Of a stretch of 38,440 nucleotides of DNA, positions 22,363 through 28,457 are shown piece by piece; positions within the stretch are counted from its first letter, which is position 1, and every line of letters starts with the position of its first letter. The DNA lies in the IMG/VR virus record IMGVR_UViG_3300036045_000036, positions 1 to 38,440 of that record; one strand, given 5' to 3'. The notes under the pieces are model-generated. The model was not told where the DNA came from and ran no database searches. It worked only from the letters and a program-made list of their open reading frames with translations. Position numbers and translations under genes: made by a program. Source of the DNA: a virus.

Positions 22363-22602
22363 GGTCTGCCTTCTGAGGTCTTCCGTAGGTCCATCACCCC
22401 GAGCCTGAGCAGACCCCGCCCTGCCCTGTGCAGCGCAAAGGTCCGCTTCACGATCACCCGTCGCCGTCGATCGCCCCTGCCAGCCTTTTCGGTGCGCGGT
22501 GCTAGCTTTTGCCCGCCGCGTGCGTGTCTTGCCACCTGCCGCCGGTCACGCCTGCCGCCGTTGCGCCGCCGTGGACTGCCCCCCGACGCACGGCCACCGG
22601 GC
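22363..22602. other. Stretch without a confident gene
   Basis: 240 bases between the antiterminator-like gene and the 66-residue gene. A minus-strand frame ending in ATGA overlap with the antiterminator start could encode about 32 residues from a GTG at 22457, but it lacks a ribosome site and is highly basic. I see no hairpin terminator or promoter here. Confidence 0.3.
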
Positions 22603-22803
22603 TCATGGGTCAGCCATGGCGGGAACCTCGTGCCGTGCCGCATAGGCCTTGGCCTCTGCGGCGGTATGGAAGCAGGCATCGACCAGCTTGGCGTCGAGCC
22701 ACAGCAGGTAACCGGGCACGCCGTGCACCAGCAGCTTGGCGATGTGGTGCCGATCGGTGCGAATGAACCAAGGCGAGCCGCGGGTCCATGTCAGATCGCC
22801 CAC
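22603..22803 (-). CDS. Small 66-residue early protein
   Basis: GTG start at 22803, overlapping by 13 bases the end of the HNH/HTH gene. The protein reads MGDLTWTRGSPWFIRTD, then YLLWLDAKLVDACFHTAAEAKAYAARHEVP. The pattern (a short strand, a turn, then a helix AAEAKAYAA) resembles small phage early proteins of unknown role that carry a substrate-description-like hairpin. No membrane segment or catalytic motif is seen. The call rests on coding character and operon packing. Confidence 0.55.
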   Translation of the reverse strand: MGDLTWTRGSPWFIRTDRHHIAKLLVHGVPGYLLWLDAKLVDACFHTAAEAKAYAARHEVPAMADP

Positions 22804-23276
22804 GGGGAAGCGGCGCGCCAGCTGCGGCCGTGCACGACGTTGTGCACGGTCTGGACGTTGACGCCGAGCGGCTCGGCGATCTTGCGCAGGCTGAGGCCTT
22901 CGGCCCACTGGCGGCGAATGTCGGCAGCCTTGGTTTCGTCGAGCTTGCAGAGGCCGGACCGCTTGCGCGCGGCGCGGCGCTGAAGGAAGGTCAGCGGCTT
23001 GCGCTGCGGGCAGTCGCGCCGCACGTAGTGGGCGCGCGTGACCGCGCGGATGTGCGCCGGATTGACGCAGTCCGGGTTCGCGCATGTCAGCTCGACATAG
23101 CGGCCAGGCTTCATGCCGGTCACCATGCGTGTGATGCGGTAGCGCTTGCGATCGACCTGGATGACGGGCACGCCATGGACGATCGAGCCCAGCCAGTGCC
23201 AGCAGCCATCGGGGCCGACGGCACTGCGCTGGCGGGCGAGTTCCACCCATTCGGCCGGGCTCAGGTCTGCGCTCAT
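22791..23276 (-). CDS. HNH-like domain plus C-terminal HTH protein
   Basis: 161 residues from the ATG at 23276, overlapping the upstream stop. Residues 20-85 match the HNH pattern of phage-borne endonucleases (DGCWHWLGS ... YRITRMV ... CANPDCVNPAHIRAVTRAHY), with Cys and His pairs for zinc. The position where active relatives have the first catalytic His (H-x-C) reads Leu-Thr-Cys here, so cleavage activity is doubtful. Residues 115-155 form an HTH (DIRRQWAEGLSLRKIAEPLGVNVQTVHNVVHGRSW) like those at the end of homing-type nucleases. It may bind DNA as a regulator or be a decayed homing endonuclease. Confidence 0.7.
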   Translation of the reverse strand: MSADLSPAEWVELARQRSAVGPDGCWHWLGSIVHGVPVIQVDRKRYRITRMVTGMKPGRYVELTCANPDCVNPAHIRAVTRAHYVRRDCPQRKPLTFLQRRAARKRSGLCKLDETKAADIRRQWAEGLSLRKIAEPLGVNVQTVHNVVHGRSWRAASPWAI

Positions 23277-23692
23277 GCCTTTCGCCTCACCAGGCCGAGG
23301 CTCACCGCGTGAGCCTGGCAGTAGACGTTGCCCTTCTCGTTCGTGTGCTCGGCGGCAGCGCTGCAGCGGGGGCGGCCGGGTTCGCGGGTGCCGTTCTTGT
23401 TCCACTCGCACTGTCCGAGGTCGGGCACGGATTCGAGTTCATCCTCGAAGCGCCGCTGGTTAAGCCAGGTGGCGGCGTGCGGGATGAAGCGCCACTCGGT
23501 GCCGGCGCGCTCCCACTGCGCTGCGTGCAGCGGGATGGTGCGCAGGCATTCCATGCGATCCTGTGCGCTGAGCCGGTTCCACGCGCGCAGGGCTTCCTGC
23601 TTGTTGACGCGGCGCGGGTAGTGCTTCCAGAACGAATCGAAGCTGTCGCTCGATAGCGAAGACCATGGGAACAGGCTGACGACCTTGGGCAT
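23273..23692 (-). CDS. Replication-type protein (primosome / O-like C-terminal domain)
   Basis: 139 residues. It carries the signature FDSFWKHYPRRVNKQEALRAWNRLS, then TEWRFIPHAATWLNQRRFEDE, found at the C-terminus of many phage replication initiators and helicase-loader partners. Here it stands alone, so the N-terminal DNA-binding part of classical O proteins is missing. A Cys/His-rich tail (CEWNKNGTREPGRPRC ... CQAHA) could bind zinc. It belongs to the leftward early operon and overlaps the HNH/HTH gene by ATGA. No helicase or polymerase gene is present, so replication would rely on host enzymes. Confidence 0.72.
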   Translation of the reverse strand: MPKVVSLFPWSSLSSDSFDSFWKHYPRRVNKQEALRAWNRLSAQDRMECLRTIPLHAAQWERAGTEWRFIPHAATWLNQRRFEDELESVPDLGQCEWNKNGTREPGRPRCSAAAEHTNEKGNVYCQAHAVSLGLVRRKA

Positions 23693-23703
23693 GCCGGCGA
23701 ACG

Positions 23704-23997
23704 TCAGCGCCAGAAGATGAACGGGAAACCGCCCGGGAATGCCGCCTCGGCAGGCTCCGGCGGCACCACCGCCTGCACCACGCGCGCCGGGCGATCGTGA
23801 CGCCCTGGCACCGCCGTGCCGTAGGCGGCGTAACCGCCGCGCACCAGGCGCACCACCGTGTCGTTGGCCTGCTTCACACTGAGCTGCAGCTCGGCCGCCA
23901 GCAGCGAGACCGGCGCCGGCTGCACGCGCAAACGCTCGAGCACGGCGGCGGCGATGGGGCCGAGCGGGCGACCGCGGCGCACACGCTGCGCGGTCAT
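23704..23997 (-). CDS. Small winged-helix DNA-binding protein
   Basis: 97 residues. Start ATG at 23997 with GGGAGG five bases upstream. The basic N-terminus (MTAQRVRRGRP) is followed by a winged-helix pattern, AVLERLRVQPAPVSLLAAELQLSVKQANDTVVRLVRGGYAAYG, resembling MarR/phage O N-terminal folds. It lies directly before the replication-type gene, so the two may together replace a two-domain O protein: DNA binding here, C-terminal domain in the next gene. That pairing is inference. The C-terminus is Pro/Phe-rich (FPGGFPFIFWR). Confidence 0.65.
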   Translation of the reverse strand: MTAQRVRRGRPLGPIAAAVLERLRVQPAPVSLLAAELQLSVKQANDTVVRLVRGGYAAYGTAVPGRHDRPARVVQAVVPPEPAEAAFPGGFPFIFWR

Positions 23998-24317
23998 AGT
24001 CCTCCCGCCCGCAGATCGTCGATCACGTCTCGCACGCGCACGCCGGCGCGGTAGACGCCGATGATGGGGTGGTCCTTCGCCAGCAGATCGAACAGACGCT
24101 CGCGGCAATCGACCAGTGCCGCGCGGCCGCGGTCGTTGATGACCGCGACGCGCGCTTCGGAATCCACGAGGCGGCGCACCACCAGGGTGGCGAAGTCGTG
24201 TCGCAGCGCGCTGACCGACGGCGGGCGGCGCGACAGCGGCGCGGAGTTGTTTTCGTCTTCCCAGCCCAGGTCGGCCGGGGTGGCGTCGACAAAGCGACGG
24301 ATGCGCGGGCCGGTCAT
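23994..24317 (-). CDS. Hypothetical early protein
   Basis: 107 residues from the ATG at 24317 (MTGPRIRRFVDATPADLGW). An earlier in-frame ATG at 24401 would overlap ydaS by 17 bases and has no better ribosome site. The protein is charged and helical (SALRHDFATLVVRRLVDSEARVAVINDRG, then CRERLFDLLAKDHP), without a motif I recognise. Its stop overlaps the next ATG (ATGA). It is transcribed with ydaS from the promoter at 24630-24663. A role in early regulation or replication is possible, but nothing in the sequence settles it. Confidence 0.6.
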   Translation of the reverse strand: MTGPRIRRFVDATPADLGWEDENNSAPLSRRPPSVSALRHDFATLVVRRLVDSEARVAVINDRGRAALVDCRERLFDLLAKDHPIIGVYRAGVRVRDVIDDLRAGGL

Positions 24318-24384
24318 CCGGAGCGACCTGGCGTATCCACCGAACGGCGGATTGCGCCCTGTGTCAAGCCGCGCAAACTGAAGC

Positions 24385-24624
24385 TCACGACACCTCCGCA
24401 TCGGAGGACGCATGGACGCAGCGCAGGTAGGACCACTCGACATCCGGACGCAGTTCTTCACACCGGACGCAACCGTCGGTTACCCGTTCGATGCGCGGGC
24501 AGTACTCCGCGGGCACGCGCCCGCGCGTCTTCCACATCGACACGAGGCTCTGGCGGATATCGAGGAGCCGGGCCAGATTGGTCTGGCCGCCGGCGTGGTC
24601 AATTGCGCGCTGAAGTGCTGACAT
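24385..24624 (-). CDS. YdaS/Cro-like transcriptional regulator
   Basis: 79 residues. MSALQRAIDHAGGQTNLARLLD starts an HTH of the YdaS_antitoxin/Cro family, continued by IRQSLVSMWKTRGRVPAEYCPRIERVTDGCVRCEELRPD, the standard layout including the conserved Cys pair. It is divergently placed to the CI-like gene, so a Cro role (turning off repressor and early genes) fits. The -10 of its promoter ends 6 bases before the ATG, so the mRNA probably begins at or next to the start codon and lacks a leader. Confidence 0.85.
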   Translation of the reverse strand: MSALQRAIDHAGGQTNLARLLDIRQSLVSMWKTRGRVPAEYCPRIERVTDGCVRCEELRPDVEWSYLRCVHASSDAEVS

Positions 24625-24629
24625 GCGCC

Positions 24630-24663
24630 CATTTAATCACGAGCGTGTTGTGTTCGTCAACAC
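24630..24663 (-). promoter_or_regulatory. Leftward early promoter with repressor operator (PR-like)
   Basis: Minus strand: -35 TTGACG, 18-base spacer, -10 TTAAAT. Overlapping the -35 is the inverted repeat GTGTTG-N7-CAACAC, a likely CI/Cro operator. The 34 bases match the copy at 25455-25488 at 29 positions. It drives ydaS and the genes down to the antiterminator. Confidence 0.75.
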
Positions 24664-24697
24664 CAACGCAATGGACGGCGTGCGTTTAATGCGCCTC

Positions 24698-25198
24698 ATG
24701 GACGACGGCAGCAGCGACACCTTCGCCCAGCGCCTGCGCTGGGCACGCAAGCGGCGCGGGCTGAGCCAGGACGCGCTGGCCCGGCTGGTTGATCTACGTC
24801 AAAGCACCATCGGAAATCTTGAGAGCGGCGCCCGCCATCGCGCGCGCGACCAGCGAAAGCTGGCCGACGCCCTGGGCGTCAACGAGCTATGGCTCGAGAC
24901 CGGGCGCGGCCCGCGCGACCGCGCCGTCGGCGACACCACCCGCCTGACCGAAGACGAGCACGACCTGGTTCTGGCCTATCGCATTCTGGACGGCTCGCAT
25001 CGGGCCGAGCTGCTGGCCGACGTGCTGCATCTGGTGCAGAACACCACGCCGTTCGGCGACGAGGTGCGGCACCTGCTGCGCGAGCGCTTTGGCGCTGGCG
25101 ACATTGCGCCGCCCGAGCGCGTGGCGGCCAGGCTGCCGCCCGCGCCCGTGGCGCAGCAGACGCGCGCCGTCTACCGGCGCCGCCGCAGCAAGACCTAG
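24698..25198 (+). CDS. CI-like prophage repressor (no protease domain)
   Basis: 166 residues from the ATG at 24698 (MDDGSSDTFAQRLRWARKRRG). In-frame ATGs at 24671 and 24689 are alternatives; none has a ribosome site. An HTH_3 domain is clear: LRWARKRRGLSQDALARLVDLRQSTIGNLESGAR ... LADALGVNELWLETGRG. The C-terminal half is helical (EDEHDLVLAYRILDGSHRAELLADVLHLV) and lacks the S24 autoprotease Ser/Lys signatures, so RecA-driven self-cleavage is not expected. Induction would need another route. A TTTAAT sits 7 bases before this ATG, so this mRNA may also be nearly leaderless. It ends with TAG and converges with the small membrane gene. Confidence 0.82.
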   Translation: MDDGSSDTFAQRLRWARKRRGLSQDALARLVDLRQSTIGNLESGARHRARDQRKLADALGVNELWLETGRGPRDRAVGDTTRLTEDEHDLVLAYRILDGSHRAELLADVLHLVQNTTPFGDEVRHLLRERFGAGDIAPPERVAARLPPAPVAQQTRAVYRRRRSKT

Positions 25199-25380
25199 CG
25201 CCGGGCCGCCAGGGACTCCACGGCCCGCGCGAAGACGTAGGGAATCACCGCGATCGCCGCTGCGATAGCGGCGCCCGCCGCCTCTTGCGGAGCGCCGTTT
25301 GCGGCGCCCACCATCACCACCAGCACCAGCGCCGCCAACAGCGCGCCCAGCAGCGCCAACACCCAGCACAGCTTCACCAT
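25195..25380 (-). CDS. Small two-helix membrane protein
   Basis: 61 residues with a clear ribosome site (GGGAGG, 4 bases before ATG at 25380). Two hydrophobic segments, LCWVLALLGALLAALVLVVM and AAGAAIAAAIAVIPYVFA, flank the motif ANGAPQEAAG. Short proteins with this NGAPQ(E/Q)AAGAA...AVIPY.FAR pattern are common in proteobacteria and their phages; their role is unknown to me. The gene lies antisense at the end of the repressor gene (4-base tail-to-tail overlap), so it could be a lysogenic moron, for example in superinfection exclusion. That is inference. Confidence 0.7.
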   Translation of the reverse strand: MVKLCWVLALLGALLAALVLVVMVGAANGAPQEAAGAAIAAAIAVIPYVFARAVESLAARR

Positions 25381-25454
25381 CAGCCCTCCCGCGTGACGCC
25401 GACACGTTAGTCGGCCGCCGTGCGCGCAGCAACTTGCGCGACGGAATCACGTTT

Positions 25455-25488
25455 GTGTTGACAATCACAACACGGACGTGATTTAATG
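25455..25488 (+). promoter_or_regulatory. Rightward early promoter with repressor operator (PL-like)
   Basis: -35 TTGACA (25458-25463), 18-base spacer, -10 TTTAAT (25482-25487). The -35 is covered by the inverted repeat GTGTTG-N7-CAACAC, identical in its arms to the operator beside ydaS. It drives the operon from 25514 through excisionase and integrase. Confidence 0.82.
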
Positions 25489-25513
25489 CCTTCCGTTGAC
25501 ACACGGGAGGCCC

Positions 25514-25627
25514 ATGAACTTTCACCAACAGCGCGCGGCGGACCTCGCCTACACGCGCCTCGTTGCCGCCGAGCTGCGGCTGCGCTTTCTGCTGGCGCGC
25601 CTGCGCGCGGCGCTGAGGGCCGCATGA
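25514..25627 (+). CDS. 37-residue leader-type protein
   Basis: ATG at 25514 with GGGAGG 4 bases upstream, about 20 bases after the predicted transcription start. It reads MNFHQQRAADLAYTRLVAAEL, then a helix RLRFLLARLRAALRAA. It is amphipathic and Arg/Leu/Ala-rich, with no recognisable family. It is the first gene of the rightward operon and overlaps the next by ATGA. The strong initiation signals argue that it is translated; it may simply couple translation to the membrane protein gene. Confidence 0.65.
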   Translation: MNFHQQRAADLAYTRLVAAELRLRFLLARLRAALRAA

Positions 25628-26313
25628 CCCGCCCCGACCAACTGCGCTCCGAACACGACTGGCTCGAGCACGTGGCGCGCGGCACGCGCGACCACGGCTG
25701 CGGCTACGACCCGCTGCTCGACAACGACGACCTTGCGCCCGCGCGCATCCTCGTGTGGCTCGGCGTGCTGTGGGTGCTGTCGATTGCCGCCATCGCCATC
25801 ATCCTGCTGATCCTGCCCGCGCCGGCCCACGGTGCCGAGGTTGGCGCCCTGCGCGCCGTCGTCAACGTGGCCGCCTGGCACAGCCGCGACACCACGACTT
25901 GCGACCGCCCCGGCATCACCGTGCCGGCCAGCGACCGGCCCGGCGCGCCGATGGTGACGCTCGGCGGCAGCGAGACCGTGGAGCTGCGCACCTGGACGCC
26001 CGGCTTCGGCGTCGGCGTTGACCTGAGCGAAGACAGCATGCTGGCCGGCGGCGTGTGGCGCAACAGCCAGGGCGAGGTCGTGCCCTATGCCACCGTGGAC
26101 TGGCGGCCGCTGCGCCTGGGCGCGGCTTCTTTCGGCCTGTTCGGCGGGTTCAGCGCCGGCTACTGCGGCAGCAATAACGGCGGCCCGGTGCCGGTGGCCG
26201 GCGCCGCCGCGCGGCTCGACATTGATCGCGTGGCCGTGCACCTGCTGCTTGCGAAGAAGCCCGGCGACAACAGCACCGCCGTCGGGCTGGCGATCTCGGT
26301 GGCGGTGCCATGA
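25624..26313 (+). CDS. Membrane-anchored or exported beta-barrel-type protein
   Basis: 229 residues. About 40 cytoplasmic-type residues are followed by a hydrophobic segment, ILVWLGVLWVLSIAAIAIILL, ending PAPAHGAEV, which could be an anchor or a late signal peptide. The remainder is strand-rich with aromatic/Gly pairs: TWTPGFGVGVDLSEDSMLAGGVWRNSQGE, TVDWRPLRLGAASFGLFGGFSAGYCG, GPVPVAGAAARLDID, VGLAISVAVP. This pattern (native ...YRNS..., Y..V...P, FG.FGG...GY, PVP) is shared with prophage-borne outer-membrane-like proteins that recall PagP-type barrels. Expression from the PL-like promoter suggests a role in the infected cell or lysogen, such as envelope change against superinfection (inference). 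Confidence 0.68.
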   Translation: MTRPDQLRSEHDWLEHVARGTRDHGCGYDPLLDNDDLAPARILVWLGVLWVLSIAAIAIILLILPAPAHGAEVGALRAVVNVAAWHSRDTTTCDRPGITVPASDRPGAPMVTLGGSETVELRTWTPGFGVGVDLSEDSMLAGGVWRNSQGEVVPYATVDWRPLRLGAASFGLFGGFSAGYCGSNNGGPVPVAGAAARLDIDRVAVHLLLAKKPGDNSTAVGLAISVAVP

Positions 26314-26489
26314 ACGACCCCGGCACCCGCGCCATCATCATCGCCGGCGTCGGCACCGTCGTCGTGCGGGCCGACGGCAGCGCGGCGGTCACCGACCGCA
26401 ACCGCGTCCGCTACGAACTGTCGCCCGAGATCGTGCGCGCACTGGCGGCGCTGGCGCAGCCGGTCACTGCCGGCGAGGAGCACTACTGA
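26310..26489 (+). CDS. 59-residue hypothetical protein
   Basis: The ATG overlaps the previous stop (ATGA). MNDPGTRAIIIAGVGTVVV, then RADGSAAVTDRNRVRYELSPEIVRALAALAQP. A beta-hairpin followed by a helix (PEIVRALAALA) suggests a small soluble protein. No family recognised. It belongs to the chain of overlapping genes leading to excisionase; its stop again overlaps the following ATG. Confidence 0.6.
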   Translation: MNDPGTRAIIIAGVGTVVVRADGSAAVTDRNRVRYELSPEIVRALAALAQPVTAGEEHY

Positions 26490-26587
26490 TGGACGAACAA
26501 GACCTGATGGACCGCGTGATCTTCTGGCTGGCGCTGGGTGGGCTGGTGTGGGTGTGCTGGCAGGGGTGGAGTGGAGGTTTCGCGTGA
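26489..26587 (+). CDS. 32-residue single-TM peptide
   Basis: MDEQDLMDRVIFWLALGGL, then VWVCWQGWSGGFA. One hydrophobic, Trp-rich segment with an acidic N-terminus, so an inner-membrane peptide with the N-terminus outside or a helix lying in the membrane is likely. It is translationally coupled on both sides (single-base ATGA-type overlaps). Its very small size makes the call depend on the packing of the operon. Confidence 0.55.
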   Translation: MDEQDLMDRVIFWLALGGLVWVCWQGWSGGFA

Positions 26588-26790
26588 TGAATAGCGAAAC
26601 GCGGCAACTTATGCGAAAACTGTGCGAGGCCACTGGTATTGCCTCTTACGCCGGGCGCGCGATTCGTCTTGAGTTCGTGTTCACCAGCGCCGGGCTTGAG
26701 ATCGTTGCCACGCTCCGGCCGGACAACGTGAAGAACGACATCGACCCCGTGCGCGATCATGTGCGCATGCGCCTCATCAGCACTGAATGA
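26587..26790 (+). CDS. 67-residue hypothetical protein
   Basis: MNSETRQLMRKLCEATGIA begins an amphipathic helix; the rest alternates strands (IRLEFVFTSAGLEIVATLRP) and ends DHVRMRLISTE. The reading frame extends further upstream without a start signal, and the ATG at 26587 overlaps the preceding stop, so this start is preferred. It is less GC-rich than adjacent genes. No known family seen. Confidence 0.6.
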   Translation: MNSETRQLMRKLCEATGIASYAGRAIRLEFVFTSAGLEIVATLRPDNVKNDIDPVRDHVRMRLISTE

Positions 26791-26945
26791 TGCTCCGCGC
26801 CCTCTACCACGCCGCCGCGCGCCTGTATTTCCGCTGGGCGCTGAACGCTATGCACCCCGCGCACCCCGACGCCGGATTCGTGCAGCTGCGGCACGCGCTG
26901 CACACGATCGAGCTGGAGCGCTTTCTCAGAGGCCGAGTGACATGA
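26787..26945 (+). CDS. 52-residue hypothetical protein
   Basis: Begins MMLRALYHAAARLYFRWAL and continues NAMHPAHPDAGFVQLRHAL, ending FLRGRVT. It is helical, basic and aromatic-rich, with His/Pro in the middle (MHPAHPDAG). It overlaps its neighbours on both sides by ATGA. No family recognised; coding status is supported by the uninterrupted chain of overlaps. Confidence 0.55.
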   Translation: MMLRALYHAAARLYFRWALNAMHPAHPDAGFVQLRHALHTIELERFLRGRVT

Positions 26946-27280
26946 CCCAGGACGACATCAGCCGCCGCCTGCTGCTGACCAGCGAGATCTGCCAGCAGCT
27001 GCAGCTCTACGCCCAGGAGATCACGCGCGAGAAGGTTTCGCGGGCGTATCTGGAGGCCTTCGCCAGCCGCGCGCTGCGGCGCTGTGCGGAGTTGTACACG
27101 CTGTCGCGGCCGGAGGCGTTCGGCGCGCCGGACACGGCGAGCTGCCCGCCGCAAGCGGCCTGGACTGACCACATGACGGCTAACGTGATTTATCCCCCAC
27201 TTCTGCCGGATAACATAGCTCGACCCGACGCGAGCAATCCAGCGCAAGCGCCCGCCGCGAAAGAAGAATCCGGCCGCTGA
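26942..27280 (+). CDS. 112-residue hypothetical protein
   Basis: Residues 1-60 are a helical bundle type (MTQDDISRRLLLTSEICQQ, then LQLYAQEITREKVSRAYLEAFASRALRRC). The C-terminal half is Pro/Ala-rich and probably unstructured (APDTASCPPQAAW ... PAQAPAAKEESGR). It is the last gene before excisionase, separated from it by 29 bases, and part of the PL-like operon. No known domain. Confidence 0.62.
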   Translation: MTQDDISRRLLLTSEICQQLQLYAQEITREKVSRAYLEAFASRALRRCAELYTLSRPEAFGAPDTASCPPQAAWTDHMTANVIYPPLLPDNIARPDASNPAQAPAAKEESGR

Positions 27281-27309
27281 GGGCGGATAACCGGCAGGAA
27301 AAACCAGGC

Positions 27310-27642
27310 ATGTTGACCATCGCCGCCGCCGCCCGCCAGCTCGCTGTCTCCGAGCGCACCCTGCGCCGCGAGATCGCCGACGGGCGGCTGCCGGCGGTGC
27401 GGGTGCGGTCGATGTATCGTATCCGGCCCGAAGACCTCGCCGCCTACCTCGCCAGGCTGCCCGCGTGTCGATCCGAAGAAAAGGCAACCGATGGGAAGTT
27501 CGCCTGCGTCTCGGCGGTGGCCGACGCATTGAGCGCACACTACCGCCAGGCGCCAGCCGTGCCGACGCGCGGGCCCTCGAAGATTCGATCCGCCGCGCGC
27601 AGATCGACCTTGCGGCTGGTCGCCGACCTGCCACCCTCATAG
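27310..27642 (+). CDS. Excisionase-like MerR-type HTH protein
   Basis: 110 residues as an open frame. The first 55 residues are a clear excisionase/HTH_17 domain: MLTIAAAARQLAVSERTLRR, then EIADGRLPAVRVRSMYRIRPEDLAAYLARL. It binds DNA near att and biases integrase toward excision. The last 59 codons overlap the integrase gene in another frame (178 bases) and look unlike a folded protein (Arg/Ser/Ala-rich), so the functional part is probably the N-terminal half. AGGAA lies about 10 bases before the ATG. The direct junction with integrase is typical of temperate phages. Confidence 0.72.
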   Translation: MLTIAAAARQLAVSERTLRREIADGRLPAVRVRSMYRIRPEDLAAYLARLPACRSEEKATDGKFACVSAVADALSAHYRQAPAVPTRGPSKIRSAARRSTLRLVADLPPS

Positions 27643-28448
27643 ACGACGCGCTCGACCGCTGGCTGGCCGAGGAAGTCATCCATCAGCGCAGCGCCGTCCG
27701 CACCCGCCAGCGCGTCAGCGTGCTGCGCGACTTCACCGCCGGGAAGACGCTGGCCGATCTCGTCACCGTGGCCGGCCAGATCAAGACCGCCGACGCCAGG
27801 CCGGCCACCATCAACCGCTACCTCAGCGTCCTGCGTCGCATCGGCAATCTCGCCGAGCAGTGGGGCCTGCTCGAGCGCGCCCCGCGCATCCGGCTGCTGC
27901 CGGAGCGCAACGAGCGCCACGTCTACCTGACGCCGGCGGAAGTACAGCGCCTGGCTGCAAAATGCCCGCCGGAGACGCGTGACCTGGTGCGCTTTGCCGC
28001 CCTGACCGGCCTGCGCCGGTCCGAGCTGCTGCGCCTCACGCCGGCCGACCTGCGCGGCGACGCGCTGCTGCTAGACGCCCGCACCAAGTCAGGCCGGGCC
28101 CGCATGGTGCCGCTGCCGCCCGAGGCCGCCGCCATCGCGCGCCGGCGGCTGCCGTGGCAGGTCAGCCTGTGGGCCCTGCGGCGCGACTTTGAGGACGCCC
28201 GCACGGCGGCCGGACTGCCGCACGTCCACTTTCATGACCTGCGCCACTCGTATGCAAGCTGGCTGGTGCAGTCGGGCCAGAGCATGAAGGCCGTCAAGGA
28301 CTTGCTCGGCCACGCCAGCATGACGACGACCGACCGGTATGCTCACCTGGCTGCGCCGCACCTGGTGCGGGCCGTGAGCGGGTTGAAGATTGGGGGAAGG
28401 GCGGGGGAAAAACCGAAAGCTGCAGCGGGCCGAAAGCGGGCTCGCTGA
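27465..28448 (+). CDS. int: Tyrosine integrase
   Basis: 327 residues, GTG start (MSIRRKGNRWEVRLRLGGG), AGG 8 bases upstream. N-terminal arm-binding-type strands (KGNRWEVRLRLGG), a core-binding SAM-like domain around residues 55-140, then the catalytic domain from LTPAEV (156). The active-site set is complete: Arg184 (TGLRRSE), Lys208 (TKSGRARMVPL), His257-x-x-Arg260 (HFHDLRHSYAS), His283 (LLGHASMTTT) and nucleophile Tyr292. The C-terminal tail is basic (GKKP-like AGEKPKAAAGRKRAR). It catalyses site-specific insertion into the host chromosome. attP lies immediately downstream, and one arm-site repeat falls inside its 3' end. Confidence 0.95.
   Translation: MSIRRKGNRWEVRLRLGGGRRIERTLPPGASRADARALEDSIRRAQIDLAAGRRPATLIDDALDRWLAEEVIHQRSAVRTRQRVSVLRDFTAGKTLADLVTVAGQIKTADARPATINRYLSVLRRIGNLAEQWGLLERAPRIRLLPERNERHVYLTPAEVQRLAAKCPPETRDLVRFAALTGLRRSELLRLTPADLRGDALLLDARTKSGRARMVPLPPEAAAIARRRLPWQVSLWALRRDFEDARTAAGLPHVHFHDLRHSYASWLVQSGQSMKAVKDLLGHASMTTTDRYAHLAAPHLVRAVSGLKIGGRAGEKPKAAAGRKRAR
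28391..28409 (+). repeat. 19-bp direct repeat, left copy (putative arm-type att site)
   Basis: TGGGGGAAGGGCGGGGGAA, itself two GGGGGAA units. An identical copy lies at 28571-28589. This copy is inside the integrase 3' end. The two copies flank the tRNA-like core at nearly equal distances, which suggests integrase arm-binding sites. Confidence 0.6.
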
Positions 28449-28457
28449 GAGTGAAAC

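Noticed and set aside
22359-22457. Possible 32-residue gene overlapping the antiterminator start
   Set aside because: The ATGA overlap is suggestive, but there is no ribosome site, and the product is a basic random-looking peptide.
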